Of a stretch of DNA of 64,000 nt, positions 54,115-62,360 are shown piece after piece (the first letter of the stretch is position 1; the number at the start of each line of letters is the position of its first letter). The notes below the pieces were generated by a model, which saw nothing but the letters and a program-made list of their open reading frames with translations, was not told the origin of the DNA and made no database searches. Source of the DNA: Amycolatopsis nivea. Lineage in GTDB: Bacteria > Actinomycetota > Actinomycetes > Mycobacteriales > Pseudonocardiaceae. The position numbers and the translations under genes are program-made. The stretch spans positions 13,822 to 77,821 of the forward strand of contig NZ_SDLT01000033.1 in the NCBI RefSeq assembly GCF_004522235.1, given 5' to 3'.

Positions 54115-55458
54115 GTGACCGACTTTCGCGACCGCGCCGGAGACCGCGATTCCGCCATGCCGCGCCGCGGCGCTGCCCGTACCGCGAAGCTGGCGAGCCT
54201 TCCGCTCGGCATCGCCGGACGAGCGGTGGGCGGCTGGGGCAAGCGGCTGGCGGGGCAGAGCGCTGAGCAGGTGAGCGCGACGCTCTCGGCCAAGGCCGCT
54301 GAGCAGCTGTTCGAGGTGCTGGGCACGCTCAAGGGCGGCGCGATGAAGTTCGGGCAGGCGCTGAGCGTGTTCGAGGCCGCGGTGCCGGACGACATGGCGC
54401 AGCCGTACCGGGAAGCGCTCACGAAGCTGCAGTCGGCCGCTCCGCCGATGCCAGCCAGGCAGACCCACCGCGTGCTCGCCGAGCAGCTGGGCCGGTCGTG
54501 GGTCGGCCGCTTCTCGCACTTCGACGACGAGCCCGCCGCCGCGGCGAGCATCGGCCAAGTGCACCGCGCGACCTGGCACGACGGTCGCGAGGTCGCGGTC
54601 AAGGTCCAATACCCGGGCGCGGACGAGGCGCTGCGCAGCGACCTGCGTCAGCTGCAGCGCTTCAGCAGGCTGTTCCAGGCTTTCATCCCGGGCACCGACG
54701 TGAAACCGCTGCTCACGGAGCTGGCCGAGCGGATGGACGAGGAACTCGACTACCTCGCCGAGGCCGACAACCAGCGCGCGTTCGCGAAGGCGTTCGAGGG
54801 CGACCCCGAATTCCTGATCCCGCGCGTCGTGGCGAGCGCGCCGAAGGTCGTGGTCAGCGAGTGGGCCACCGGCACGCCGCTGGCCAAGATCATCTCGGAC
54901 GGCGACCCGGCCACCCGCAACCTGGCCGGGCGACTGCTCGCGGAGTTCCACTACTCGTCGCCGGCGCGGGCACATCTGCTGCATTCCGACCCGCATCCCG
55001 GCAACTTCATGCTCACCAGCGACGGCAGGCTGTGCGTGATCGACTTCGGCGGCGTCGCGAAACTGCCGCACGGAATCCCGCGCCACCTGGGCGAAATCAC
55101 GCGGCTCGCCCTGGACGGCCACTCCGACGAACTGATGCGGCTGCTGCGAGAGAACCGGTTCGTGCGGGCGGATTCGTCGCTGGAAGCGGACGAGGTCCTG
55201 GCCTATCTCGCGCCGTTCACCGAGCCGCTGGCCGAGCCGACGTTCCACTTCACGCGCCGCTGGATGCAGCGACAGGCGGGCCGCGTCGGCGACTCGCGCG
55301 GCAACGACTTCCACGTCGGCCGCTCGCTGAACCTGCCGCCGGAGTACCTGATGATCCACCGGGTCACCGCGGGCTCGACGGGCATCCTCTGCCAGCTCGA
55401 CGCCGAGATCCCCGCTCGCGGCATCGTGGAACGGTGGCAGCCAGGGTTCGCCGCCTGA
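54115..55458 (+). CDS. ABC1 (AarF/UbiB-like) atypical kinase
   Basis: A 447-residue kinase-like protein. It has the ABC1 N-terminal motif TLKGGAMKFGQALSV (K-x-G-Q), the alanine-rich loop EPAAAASIGQVHRATW, the VAVKVQYPG lysine, HSDPHPGNFML and VIDFGGVAKL. Family members act in quinone metabolism or lipid-linked processes. GTG 54115 is chosen. In mycobacteria the orthologue (Rv3197) sits next to whiB7 and is linked to macrolide tolerance; the same neighbourhood is kept here. Confidence 0.92.
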   Translation: MTDFRDRAGDRDSAMPRRGAARTAKLASLPLGIAGRAVGGWGKRLAGQSAEQVSATLSAKAAEQLFEVLGTLKGGAMKFGQALSVFEAAVPDDMAQPYREALTKLQSAAPPMPARQTHRVLAEQLGRSWVGRFSHFDDEPAAAASIGQVHRATWHDGREVAVKVQYPGADEALRSDLRQLQRFSRLFQAFIPGTDVKPLLTELAERMDEELDYLAEADNQRAFAKAFEGDPEFLIPRVVASAPKVVVSEWATGTPLAKIISDGDPATRNLAGRLLAEFHYSSPARAHLLHSDPHPGNFMLTSDGRLCVIDFGGVAKLPHGIPRHLGEITRLALDGHSDELMRLLRENRFVRADSSLEADEVLAYLAPFTEPLAEPTFHFTRRWMQRQAGRVGDSRGNDFHVGRSLNLPPEYLMIHRVTAGSTGILCQLDAEIPARGIVERWQPGFAA

Positions 55459-55548
55459 GTTATCCACAAGGCTGGTCGACAACACCGAGTTGTCCACAGA
55501 TTGCGCAGGGTGGTTTCGCGGAGTTGATCAAGGCGTCATTCTCGATGT

Positions 55549-56487
55549 ATGACGACTACAACAAGCACTGACTCCCTCGCTTTTGGTGATCTGGTTTCCC
55601 ACGGCGTACTCCACAGACGGCACCTGCGGGTCGCCGGAATTTCCGACCGAAGAGCCGCCCAACTCTCCGGCCCGGGCGGGCCGTGGCGACAGGTGTATTC
55701 CGGCGTATATCTCGTGCACGACAAACCTCCGAGCCGCGAGGAACTCCTGCACGCAGCCGTCGCCCGGTACGGACGCGGAACCATCATCACGGGCACGGAT
55801 GCGTTGTGCGCACACGGAATCAGCCATCCGCGGACTCCGGAAATCCACCTTTTGGTGCCACACAACCGAAGGCCGGCCAACGAACCGAGCGTCATCACCT
55901 ACCGCACCGCACGAATGCCCAAAGCAATCCAGATCGACGGCCTCCCCTACGCAAGCGCCGCCCGCGCCGCCCTCGACCTGGCCCGGCGGGAGAACGATCC
56001 GGACGAGATCGCGAGGCTGGTGTCGCTGCCGCTGTATTGGGGCTTGGCCGACCGCGCCGAGCTGACGACCGAATTGAACACCGGAAACCAGCGCGGTTCA
56101 GCCGCCGTACGCAATGTCCTGCGCAACCTCGACGACCAAGAAACCTTCGCGCACGGGCAAGCACTCCGGGTCCTTCAACGAACCCCGCTGCCCACCCCGC
56201 AATGGAACGTCGCAGTCTGCGACCGCCGCGGCCGCCGCCTCGGCACCGCAGACGCTTGGTGGGACGAGATCGGCTTGGCCTGGCGCTACCGCACCGCCGC
56301 GGGCCCAGAAGACTTCAGCCACCTGGCTTTAGCCGCGACCGGCACCGTGCTGTTTCGGTGCACCCCACGCCAACTCCGAGAATCCCCAGAGGAGATGAGC
56401 ACAGAACTCCTCAACGCCTACCGCCACGCAGCGCGCACGCCCCGCCCCAAAGTGCGCGCCGTCTACAAGACAGGAAATGCCGCATGA
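55549..56487 (+). CDS. AbiEi-like antitoxin-type / DUF559-like protein
   Basis: A 312-residue protein. The N-terminal ~90 residues match the AbiEi-like DNA-binding layout (GVLHRRHLRVAGISDRRAAQL, then WRQVYSGVYLV). The middle has EIHLLVPHNRRPANEP and LPYASAARAALDLARRE, typical of the actinobacterial type IV antitoxin-like group. The C-terminal part has a degenerate endonuclease-like segment (RLGTADAWWDEIGLAWRY). No toxin gene lies next to it. ATG 55549; A-ending codons are frequent. Confidence 0.7.
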   Translation: MTTTTSTDSLAFGDLVSHGVLHRRHLRVAGISDRRAAQLSGPGGPWRQVYSGVYLVHDKPPSREELLHAAVARYGRGTIITGTDALCAHGISHPRTPEIHLLVPHNRRPANEPSVITYRTARMPKAIQIDGLPYASAARAALDLARRENDPDEIARLVSLPLYWGLADRAELTTELNTGNQRGSAAVRNVLRNLDDQETFAHGQALRVLQRTPLPTPQWNVAVCDRRGRRLGTADAWWDEIGLAWRYRTAAGPEDFSHLALAATGTVLFRCTPRQLRESPEEMSTELLNAYRHAARTPRPKVRAVYKTGNAA

Positions 56488-56635
56488 CCCGAACCTGACG
56501 CCCGAACACGTACGCCGATTACCGGCACTCGGCAGGATGCCTCGCCTCAGCGCCCCGAACATGGTTACACGCGACTCTGGCACGAACGCTCGTCAAGCGA
56601 TCCGCCTCCCAGACCGAATCGCGCACGCGGTCCAG

Positions 56636-56818
56636 TCACCAGTACTCGTCGGGCAGCTTGCCTTCGATGTCCCGGACGTGGTTGCGCGCGCAGTCCGGAC
56701 AGAGCCAGCGCTGTTGCCCGTTTTCCTTGGTGCTCACCCAGGCCAAGGTCGCGAGCGGATCGGTTTCGGCGGAGCGTGCCCGGCCGCACCGCGAGCACGT
56801 GGGGTCAGGCGCGGTCAC
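56636..56818 (-). CDS. Small zinc-ribbon protein
   Basis: A 60-residue protein with two CxxC pairs, CSRCG (8-12) and CPDCA (40-44), that would bind one zinc ion; the rest is charged (HVRDIEGKLPDEYW). Function unknown. Its GTG start overlaps the stop of the methyltransferase gene by 4 bases (GTGA), so the two are coupled. Confidence 0.8.
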   Translation of the reverse strand: MTAPDPTCSRCGRARSAETDPLATLAWVSTKENGQQRWLCPDCARNHVRDIEGKLPDEYW

Positions 56819-57855
56819 GGTCGGCGTCCGTGGTGCACGGTGCGGGCGCCGAGCAGGTAGAGGTCGCGGCGATGGCCGAGGTAGTGGGCGCTGTCCGGAT
56901 CGAGCAGGGACGCCAGCGTCGCGCGGTCTTCCTCGGAGAGATAGTCGGCACCGTGCGTTGCGAGACGGGAAAGGTGGTGGTGCACATAGTCGGCGAGACC
57001 GTCCGGGCCAGGTGCAGGGTGGTCCACGAGCGCGCTGAACGAGCTGACGTCAGCGAGTCCGGCGTGTTCGAGCGCGAGCGGCCAGCCGTAGGGCATCGGC
57101 ACGGCACCGTCGATGCCCTCGCGCATTCCGACGAACCATTCCGCCTGCGCGGCCTGCAACCGGTCCTCCAGACCGGGCCGTCCGAGCCCTAGATCCCAAG
57201 GGAGGCAAGAAAAAGACAGCCCACCCTCAGCCAGTGCGACCACGCCGCCAGCCCGCGCGACCGCGGTAAGCGTGCCAATCGCGGCCTGCTGGTCCGGAAG
57301 ATGATGCACGACGCGCGATGCCCATACGAGATCCGCGGCAGGCAGCAAATCGGGCAGGGCACCGTCGGCGAGGTCGGCAACTACCGCACGAACCTCGACT
57401 GCTTGCGCGGTGCCCTCGGCTGTCGATGCGCCGCCTTCGACTGTCGTGGCGGTGTCCTCGGCTGCTGCGAGATGGCCGTTCGAGGGCTCAGCGCCGCCGT
57501 CAGGCACTCGGCCGTTGCGCGTCTGCGTTGAGCCATCCCTGCGGTGGGCCTGCGCGACGTCAGCGGCGGCGCGTACGGCGCGCTCGGCCTCGTGGAGCAA
57601 TTCGGGTGTCGCGTCGACCAGGATGATCGTGCCGCCGCCTTGGGTGGCCAGGGCTCGGGCGAAGTGGGTGCTCATCCCACCGGCTCCGCAGCCCAGGTCG
57701 ATCACCGTCGGGTTGGCGGGGAGTTTCGCCACCAGACGCGCGGCGATGACGGCGTGGGCGGGAGCGTCGAGAGTGTCGGCTGCGCGGAGGAGAACCAGCC
57801 GGTCAGCCCAGTCGATGTGGTCGTGCGTATGTCCGGACACGGGGTCATTGAACAC
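56815..57855 (-). CDS. SAM-dependent methyltransferase with internal low-complexity insert
   Basis: A 346-residue methyltransferase. Motif I is VIDLGCGAGGMS (51-62), the ribose contact is ILVDATPE (78-85) and motif IV-V is VWASRVVHHLPD with AGGVVALAEGG. Between residues ~100 and 152 there is a hydrophilic low-complexity insert (repeats of AE, TT, EG, ST). The acceptor is unknown. ATG 57855 is used. Confidence 0.85.
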   Translation of the reverse strand: MFNDPVSGHTHDHIDWADRLVLLRAADTLDAPAHAVIAARLVAKLPANPTVIDLGCGAGGMSTHFARALATQGGGTIILVDATPELLHEAERAVRAAADVAQAHRRDGSTQTRNGRVPDGGAEPSNGHLAAAEDTATTVEGGASTAEGTAQAVEVRAVVADLADGALPDLLPAADLVWASRVVHHLPDQQAAIGTLTAVARAGGVVALAEGGLSFSCLPWDLGLGRPGLEDRLQAAQAEWFVGMREGIDGAVPMPYGWPLALEHAGLADVSSFSALVDHPAPGPDGLADYVHHHLSRLATHGADYLSEEDRATLASLLDPDSAHYLGHRRDLYLLGARTVHHGRRP

Positions 57856-58159
57856 CGGTCCGCGCGCGAGAACGAGCCTGGACTGTCCCCCGACGGACCT
57901 TCCAGGCTCGTTTCAGCGAAGAGATCGCGGCGGAACCGGTCGCACGTGACAGGTCGCCTGATCACCCAACTGCTGGGTGATCAGGCGACAAGAACCTGCG
58001 CCGGAATCCGCATCCGGGCGAGCGGCACCCGCAGGCCAGGACTGGAGGCAATCCTGGCGGCGGGCACCGCTCCCGGACAAGACAGGGCTCCGGCACGAAG
58101 CGGCCGGTCAGGCAAGGAGCCGGGCCGAAACCCGGGCTTGCCTGACCAGGCCGTCCGTA
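57856..58159. other. Gap with two strong stem-loops, no gene
   Basis: A 16-bp perfect stem (GTCGCCTGATCACCCA, 57953-57989, 5-base loop) and an 11-bp stem (GGTCAGGCAAG, 58106-58147, with a nested CCGGG/CCCGG) occupy this gap. The second lies 13 bases beyond the 3' end of the WhiB7-downstream gene and suits as its terminator. No coding frame is convincing. Confidence 0.6.
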
Positions 58160-58423
58160 TTAATTGGGTGGTTGGTAGCGCTCCGCGCGGCTGGCCGCCC
58201 AGCGGGCTACCCGCGACCAGCGGCGCGCGGCTCGCGCTTGGCGCCACGGGCGTTGGGCTTCATGTTCGGTTATCAGGTCGCGTATTCGCGCTCGGGACAG
58301 TTCTTCGTGAAGCAACATCTTCGTGGTCTCCTGAGACTTGTTCTGCTTGGGTTTCGGCTGAACGCGGACCGGTTTTCCGGTGCGGGCCTCGAAATCGCGC
58401 GTGGTGATGAGGTCGACGGTCAT
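58160..58423 (-). CDS. Small conserved protein coupled to whiB7
   Basis: An 87-residue basic protein: MTVDLITTRDFEARTGKPVR, then KPKQNKSQETTKMLLHEELSRARIRDL. This type of short, lysine/arginine-rich protein is often encoded right after WhiB-family genes in actinomycetes. The ATG overlaps the whiB7 stop by 4 bases (ATGA), so it should rise with WhiB7 under stress. Function unknown. Confidence 0.8.
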   Translation of the reverse strand: MTVDLITTRDFEARTGKPVRVQPKPKQNKSQETTKMLLHEELSRARIRDLITEHEAQRPWRQARAARRWSRVARWAASRAERYQPPN

Positions 58424-58767
58424 GCGGCTGCGCTCCGTGCTGCTGCGGCGGGTTCGAGGGCGGCGTTCTTGCGCGGACGGCCACGGGGCCGCTTGCGTGC
58501 GATCACCGCGCCGCGCTCGAAGATCTCTCCTCCCCAGACACCCCACGGCTCACGCCGGGCGAGTGCACCCGCGAGGCAGGCCTCGCGGACCGGGCAGGCG
58601 GCGCAGAACGCCTTGGCCCGCTCGAGTTCCGCGGGCGATTCGGCGAACCAGAGGTCCGCGTCGCGCGAGCGGCAGGGGAGTTCCGGCTCGGCGACCCCTT
58701 CGAGCAGGTCGCCGATGTCGAACCCTTCGGCTAAGGGGCCCTCGGCGAGGGCGATGGCGGATGACAT
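58420..58767 (-). CDS. whiB7: WhiB7/WblC transcriptional regulator
   Basis: A 115-residue WhiB protein. Four cysteines (32, 55, 58, 64) in the C-x2-C-x5-C layout bind a 4Fe-4S cluster; the turn GVWGGE (76-81) contacts the sigma factor; RKRPRGRPRK (91-100) is the AT-hook that defines the WhiB7 subgroup. WhiB7 activates intrinsic antibiotic-resistance genes with SigA. GGAGCACGGAA precedes ATG 58767. Its place next to uvrD2 and the long leader with terminator support the subgroup call. Confidence 0.93.
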   Translation of the reverse strand: MSSAIALAEGPLAEGFDIGDLLEGVAEPELPCRSRDADLWFAESPAELERAKAFCAACPVREACLAGALARREPWGVWGGEIFERGAVIARKRPRGRPRKNAALEPAAAARSAAA

Positions 58768-58848
58768 TTCCGTGCTCCTTTGCGATGCGGTGGTGGTGTG
58801 GCGGTGGGCGATCGAACTGGACAACTTGTTCCTTCTTGTTGTGCAGCC

Positions 58849-58898
58849 AAAAAAACACGAAGGCCGCGGATCCGGTTACCGGTTCCGCGGCCTTCGTG
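58849..58898 (-). terminator. Intrinsic terminator in the whiB7 leader (attenuator)
   Basis: A 20-bp stem with one mismatch (CACGAAGGCCGCGG side and complement), a three-base loop, followed on the minus strand by seven T (rc of 58849-58855). It ends 81 bases before the whiB7 ATG and begins about 22 bases after the stop of the 92-codon leader ORF. It must be read through for whiB7 expression from the upstream promoter. Confidence 0.88.
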
Positions 58899-58920
58899 AG
58901 CCTTGAGTCCTGACGTCAGG

Positions 58921-59199
58921 TCAGGAACTTCGCTCCCGTATCGACAACGGAACACGGAACTGCTTGATGGTCGGCAGATCGACATCAACCTGCGGGTACG
59001 CGGCAACAACGGCGGCGCTCGCGAGAGTGATGCCGACCGGGGCCCCGTTGCGCTCGATGCGACGCAATCCGTCGATGTGACGACGCGTTCCGTCGATGTG
59101 CGCGAACGTGGACACACCGGTGCCCTGGCGCGGGGCGTCAACGGTCATGCAGAGAGACAGACCGGTGCCAGGGTTCGTCTGCATCAGATTGCTGATCAT
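58921..59199 (-). CDS. Leader ORF upstream of whiB7
   Basis: A 92-codon frame, ATG 59199, with AAAGGCGG about twelve bases upstream. The second half looks like real protein (GITLASAAVVAAYPQVDVDLP). Codons such as GAT, CGT, GTT and ATA are more frequent than in the neighbours. It starts about 90 bases after the predicted promoter and stops just before the attenuator, so its translation could set the attenuation. It may be a regulatory upstream ORF or a small gene. An internal ATG at codon 18 is an alternative start. Confidence 0.5.
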   Translation of the reverse strand: MISNLMQTNPGTGLSLCMTVDAPRQGTGVSTFAHIDGTRRHIDGLRRIERNGAPVGITLASAAVVAAYPQVDVDLPTIKQFRVPLSIRERSS

Positions 59200-59296
59200 T
59201 TCACCGGCACCGCCTTTCTCTCTCGGACTGCGCCGCTCGAAGCGGCAGCCGTCGTGTGTTCTTCCCCAGACCGGGCTCTCGCCCGGGTGCCTACGC

Positions 59297-59334
59297 AGGT
59301 TATGCGCCCCAGCGCAACCGGGGCAACTTATTTT
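59297..59334 (-). promoter_or_regulatory. Predicted whiB7 promoter with WhiB7 AT-rich box
   Basis: On the minus strand AAAATAAG (59334-59327) directly abuts a -35 TTGCCC (59326-59321), then 18 bases, then -10 TAACCT (59302-59297). An AT-rich box touching the -35 is the known WhiB7 autoactivation site. The start point would be near 59290, giving a leader of about 520 bases. Confidence 0.65.
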
Positions 59335-59409
59335 CCCAAATCTCTGCCGAAAAGCTGAAGATCGCCTCCGAGCTGCAGGTTCGCCGCATCGATCACCGCG
59401 AAGACGCGG

Positions 59410-61509
59410 TCAAGATCGCATCGACGACCGGACCACGTCGAGCACCTCGGCGCCGAACCGCTCGAGCTTCGTCGCGCCGATCCCGGAGATCGACACCAGC
59501 GCGCCGTCGTCGGTCGGCCGTTGTTCGGCGATCGCCATCAGCGTCGCGTCAGTGAACACGACGAACGCCGGGACCTTCAGCTCCCGCGAACGCTCCCCGC
59601 GCCACGTCTTCAGCTTCTCCAGCAGATCCTCATCCACTGTGGACGGGCACTTCCCGCACCGGCCGAGCTTGACCTCCATGGTCTGCACCAGCGGACCGCC
59701 GCACAGCCGGCAGCGGGCGACATTCGAGCCAGGCTTCGCCGCCTGCTGCGATCGGGCGATGCGGGCCGCCGGGTGGTCCTCCGGGATCAGCCCGTACAGG
59801 AACCGCGAGCGGCGCCGGTTGCGTCCCCTGCCTTGTCCGCGCGACAGCGACCACGACAGCGACAGGTGCTCCCGAGCCCGCGTGACGCCGACGTAGAACA
59901 GCCGTCGTTCCTCTTCGATCGCGGCGTCGTCGCCGTCCGCGTGCAAGATCGGCATCGTGCCCTCGGACAGCCCGACGAGGAACACCGCGTCCCACTCGAG
60001 CCCCTTCGCCGCGTGCAGCGAGGCGAGCGTGACGCCCTCGACGGTCGGCGGGTGCTGCGCCGCCGCGCGCTGTTCGAGCTCCGCGACGAAGCGCGGCAAA
60101 TCCGCGTCCTCGACCGCCGCGGCCAGCTCCTCGGCCAGCTCCACCAGCGCGAGCAGCGCGTCCCAGCGCTCCTTCGCCGCTCCGCCCGACGGCGGCTGCT
60201 CGGTGAGCCCGACCCGCGCGAGCACCGAGCGCACCGTGGTGACCAGCTCCAGCGAGGTCGGTTCCATCGACGCCGTGCGCAGCGCCGCCATCGCCTGCCG
60301 GACCTCGGTGCGCTGGAAGAACCGCTCGCCGCCGCGGACCAGGTACGGGATCCCGGCTTCGGTGAGCGCTTGCTCATACGCCTCGGACTGCGCGTTCACC
60401 CGGAACAAGATCGCGATCTCGCTCGCCGGCACGTCCGCGTCGAGCAGTTCGCGGACCCGCCGCGCGACCGCGCTGGCCTCGGCGGCCTCGTCCTCGTACT
60501 CGGCGAACCGCGGGTCCGGCCCCTCCGGACGCTGCCCGATGAGCTTCAGCCGCGACCCGGCCGGACGTCCGCGCGCGGCGCCGATCACGCGGTTCGCGAG
60601 CGCGACGACCTGCGGCGTGGACCGGTAGTCGCGTTCGAGGCGCACGACGGTCGCCTCCGGGAACCGCCGCGTGAACTCCAGCAGCGACTTCGGCGAGGCG
60701 CCGCCGAAGGAGTAGATGGTCTGGTTGGCGTCGCCGACGACGGTGAGGTCGTCGCGGCCGCCGAGCCACGCGTCGAGCAACCGCTGCTGCAACGGCGTGA
60801 CGTCCTGGTACTCGTCGACCACGAAGCAGCGGTACCGGTCGCGGAACTCGGTCGCGACCGCCTCGTGCCGCTCCAGCACCGCGGTGGTCTGCAGAAGCAG
60901 GTCGTCGAAGTCGAGGACCTGCGCGTTCGTCTTCAGCTCCTCGTACCAGCGGTAGACCTCGGCGACCTGCGCGACCGGCGCGGGGGTGTCGCGCTGCATC
61001 CGCGCGGCGACCGTCGGGTAGTCGTCCGGCGAGACGAGCGACGCCTTGCTCCACTCGATCTCGCTCGCCAGGTCGCGCAGCACCTCGGTCTCGGTGCTCA
61101 GCCGGACGCGCTGGGCGGCCTGGGCGACGAGCCGGAACTTGTTGTCGATCAGGTCCCACGGCCGGTCGCCGACGACGCGCGGCCAGAAGTAGCGGAGCTG
61201 ACGGCGGGCGGCGGCGTGGAAGGTCAGCGCCTGCGCCGCGTCGACCCCGAGGCCGCGCAGCCGGGTGCGCATCTCCCCCGCCGCGCGCGTCGTGAAGGTG
61301 ACGGCCAGTACCTGCCCAGCCGCGACATGGCCCGATCGGACCAGGTGGGCGATGCGGTGCGTGATCGTCCGGGTCTTTCCGGTGCCCGCGCCGGCGAGGA
61401 CGCACACCGGGCCGCGGGGGGCCGCCGCGGCGGCTCGCTGCTCGGGATCAAGCCCGTCGAGCAGGCTCGCGCGGCTCTGCCGGCTCTGGGGAGACGATGC
61501 GATGGCCAC
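59410..61509 (-). CDS. uvrD2: ATP-dependent DNA helicase UvrD2
   Basis: A 699-residue SF1 helicase. Walker A is AGAGTGKTR (39-47), motif II is VVDEYQDV, motif III is VGDANQTIY, motif IV-VI include ERDYRSTPQV and VGVTRAREHL. The C-terminal part holds a tetracysteine zinc site (CRLCGG and CGKC) and an HRDC domain (LLEKLKTWRGERSRE), the UvrD2 layout of actinobacteria. GTG 61509 is preferred to an upstream start. It has the same strand as, and lies upstream of, whiB7. Confidence 0.94.
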   Translation of the reverse strand: MAIASSPQSRQSRASLLDGLDPEQRAAAAAPRGPVCVLAGAGTGKTRTITHRIAHLVRSGHVAAGQVLAVTFTTRAAGEMRTRLRGLGVDAAQALTFHAAARRQLRYFWPRVVGDRPWDLIDNKFRLVAQAAQRVRLSTETEVLRDLASEIEWSKASLVSPDDYPTVAARMQRDTPAPVAQVAEVYRWYEELKTNAQVLDFDDLLLQTTAVLERHEAVATEFRDRYRCFVVDEYQDVTPLQQRLLDAWLGGRDDLTVVGDANQTIYSFGGASPKSLLEFTRRFPEATVVRLERDYRSTPQVVALANRVIGAARGRPAGSRLKLIGQRPEGPDPRFAEYEDEAAEASAVARRVRELLDADVPASEIAILFRVNAQSEAYEQALTEAGIPYLVRGGERFFQRTEVRQAMAALRTASMEPTSLELVTTVRSVLARVGLTEQPPSGGAAKERWDALLALVELAEELAAAVEDADLPRFVAELEQRAAAQHPPTVEGVTLASLHAAKGLEWDAVFLVGLSEGTMPILHADGDDAAIEEERRLFYVGVTRAREHLSLSWSLSRGQGRGRNRRRSRFLYGLIPEDHPAARIARSQQAAKPGSNVARCRLCGGPLVQTMEVKLGRCGKCPSTVDEDLLEKLKTWRGERSRELKVPAFVVFTDATLMAIAEQRPTDDGALVSISGIGATKLERFGAEVLDVVRSSMRS

Positions 61510-61573
61510 CCCGCGATCCTCGCAGAGGGGGCCGACGGATTCCCGGCCGGGCACGCGGCCGTATCCTGGTCAT

Positions 61574-62302
61574 ATGGCGGGCAAGCAGGACAAGGAAGCG
61601 GCCAAGCAGGCCAAGCGGGAAAAGCGCGCTGCGAGCAAGGCCCGGCGCGGCCAGCTGTTCGAGGCGTTCAAGATGCAGCGCCGCGAAGACCCGATGCTCA
61701 TCCCCTGGATGGCCGGTTCGATCGTGGTCGTCGCCGGTGTGCTGTTTTGCATCGGGCTCATCTTCGGCATCCAGTGGACGCTGCTGCCGCTGGGCATCGT
61801 GCTCGGCATCCTGCTCGCCGTGATCATCTTCGGCAGGCGCGTGCAGCGCACGGTCTACGGCAAGGCCGACGGCCAGCCCGGCGCGGGAGCCTGGGCGCTG
61901 GAGAACATGCGCGGCAAGTGGAAGGTCACGCCGACCGTCGCCGCGACGACCCAACTCGACGCCGTCCACCGCGTGCTCGGCCACCCCGGCGTGATCCTCG
62001 TGGCCGAAGGCGCGCCGCACCGGGTGAAGAGCCTGCTCGCGCAGGAGAAGAAGCGCGTGTCGCGGCTGGTCGGCGACACCCCGATCTACGACGTGACGAT
62101 CGGGCACGAGGAGAAGCAGGTCCCCCTCAAGAAGCTGCAGTCGCACCTGACGAAGCTGCCGCGCAACCTCAAGCCGGCCCAGATCGACGCCCTCGAGGCG
62201 AAGCTGGCCGCGCTCGGCTCGCGCGGCGCCGCGATGCCGAAGGGCCCGATGCCCGCGGGCGCGAAGATGCGGAACGTGCAGCGCACCATCCGCCGTCGCT
62301 GA
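61574..62302 (+). CDS. DUF4191 membrane protein
   Basis: A 242-residue protein. The basic N-terminus (~1-30) precedes two membrane helices (~45-65 and ~70-87: IIFGRRVQRTVYGKADGQ follows), and the remainder is cytoplasmic with VILVAEGAPHRVKSLLAQEKKR. This is the actinobacterial DUF4191 family, of unknown function. It is divergent from uvrD2 (64 bases) and convergent with the RDD-protein gene. Confidence 0.88.
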   Translation: MAGKQDKEAAKQAKREKRAASKARRGQLFEAFKMQRREDPMLIPWMAGSIVVVAGVLFCIGLIFGIQWTLLPLGIVLGILLAVIIFGRRVQRTVYGKADGQPGAGAWALENMRGKWKVTPTVAATTQLDAVHRVLGHPGVILVAEGAPHRVKSLLAQEKKRVSRLVGDTPIYDVTIGHEEKQVPLKKLQSHLTKLPRNLKPAQIDALEAKLAALGSRGAAMPKGPMPAGAKMRNVQRTIRRR

Positions 62303-62315
62303 CGCTTGGTTGCCG

Positions 62316-62347
62316 AGAACCCCCGGTCCGCCGCGGCCGGGGGTTCT
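62316..62347. terminator. Bidirectional terminator between DUF4191 and RDD genes
   Basis: Stem AGAACCCCCGG with exact complement and a 10-base loop in the 58-base convergent gap. Confidence 0.75.
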
Positions 62348-62360
62348 TCGCGTCCGGGGG

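Noticed and set aside
55441..55548. TTATCCACA-like motifs suggesting an origin of replication
   Set aside because: TTATCCACA and TTGTCCACA occur once or twice here and near 52880-52920, far too few for an origin, and there is no dnaA, dnaN or AT-rich unwinding region.
58550..58858. A frame starting inside the whiB7 terminator and overlapping whiB7
   Set aside because: Its start codon is buried in the terminator stem and it runs in another frame of whiB7; the whiB7 frame has the four cysteines and a good ribosome site.
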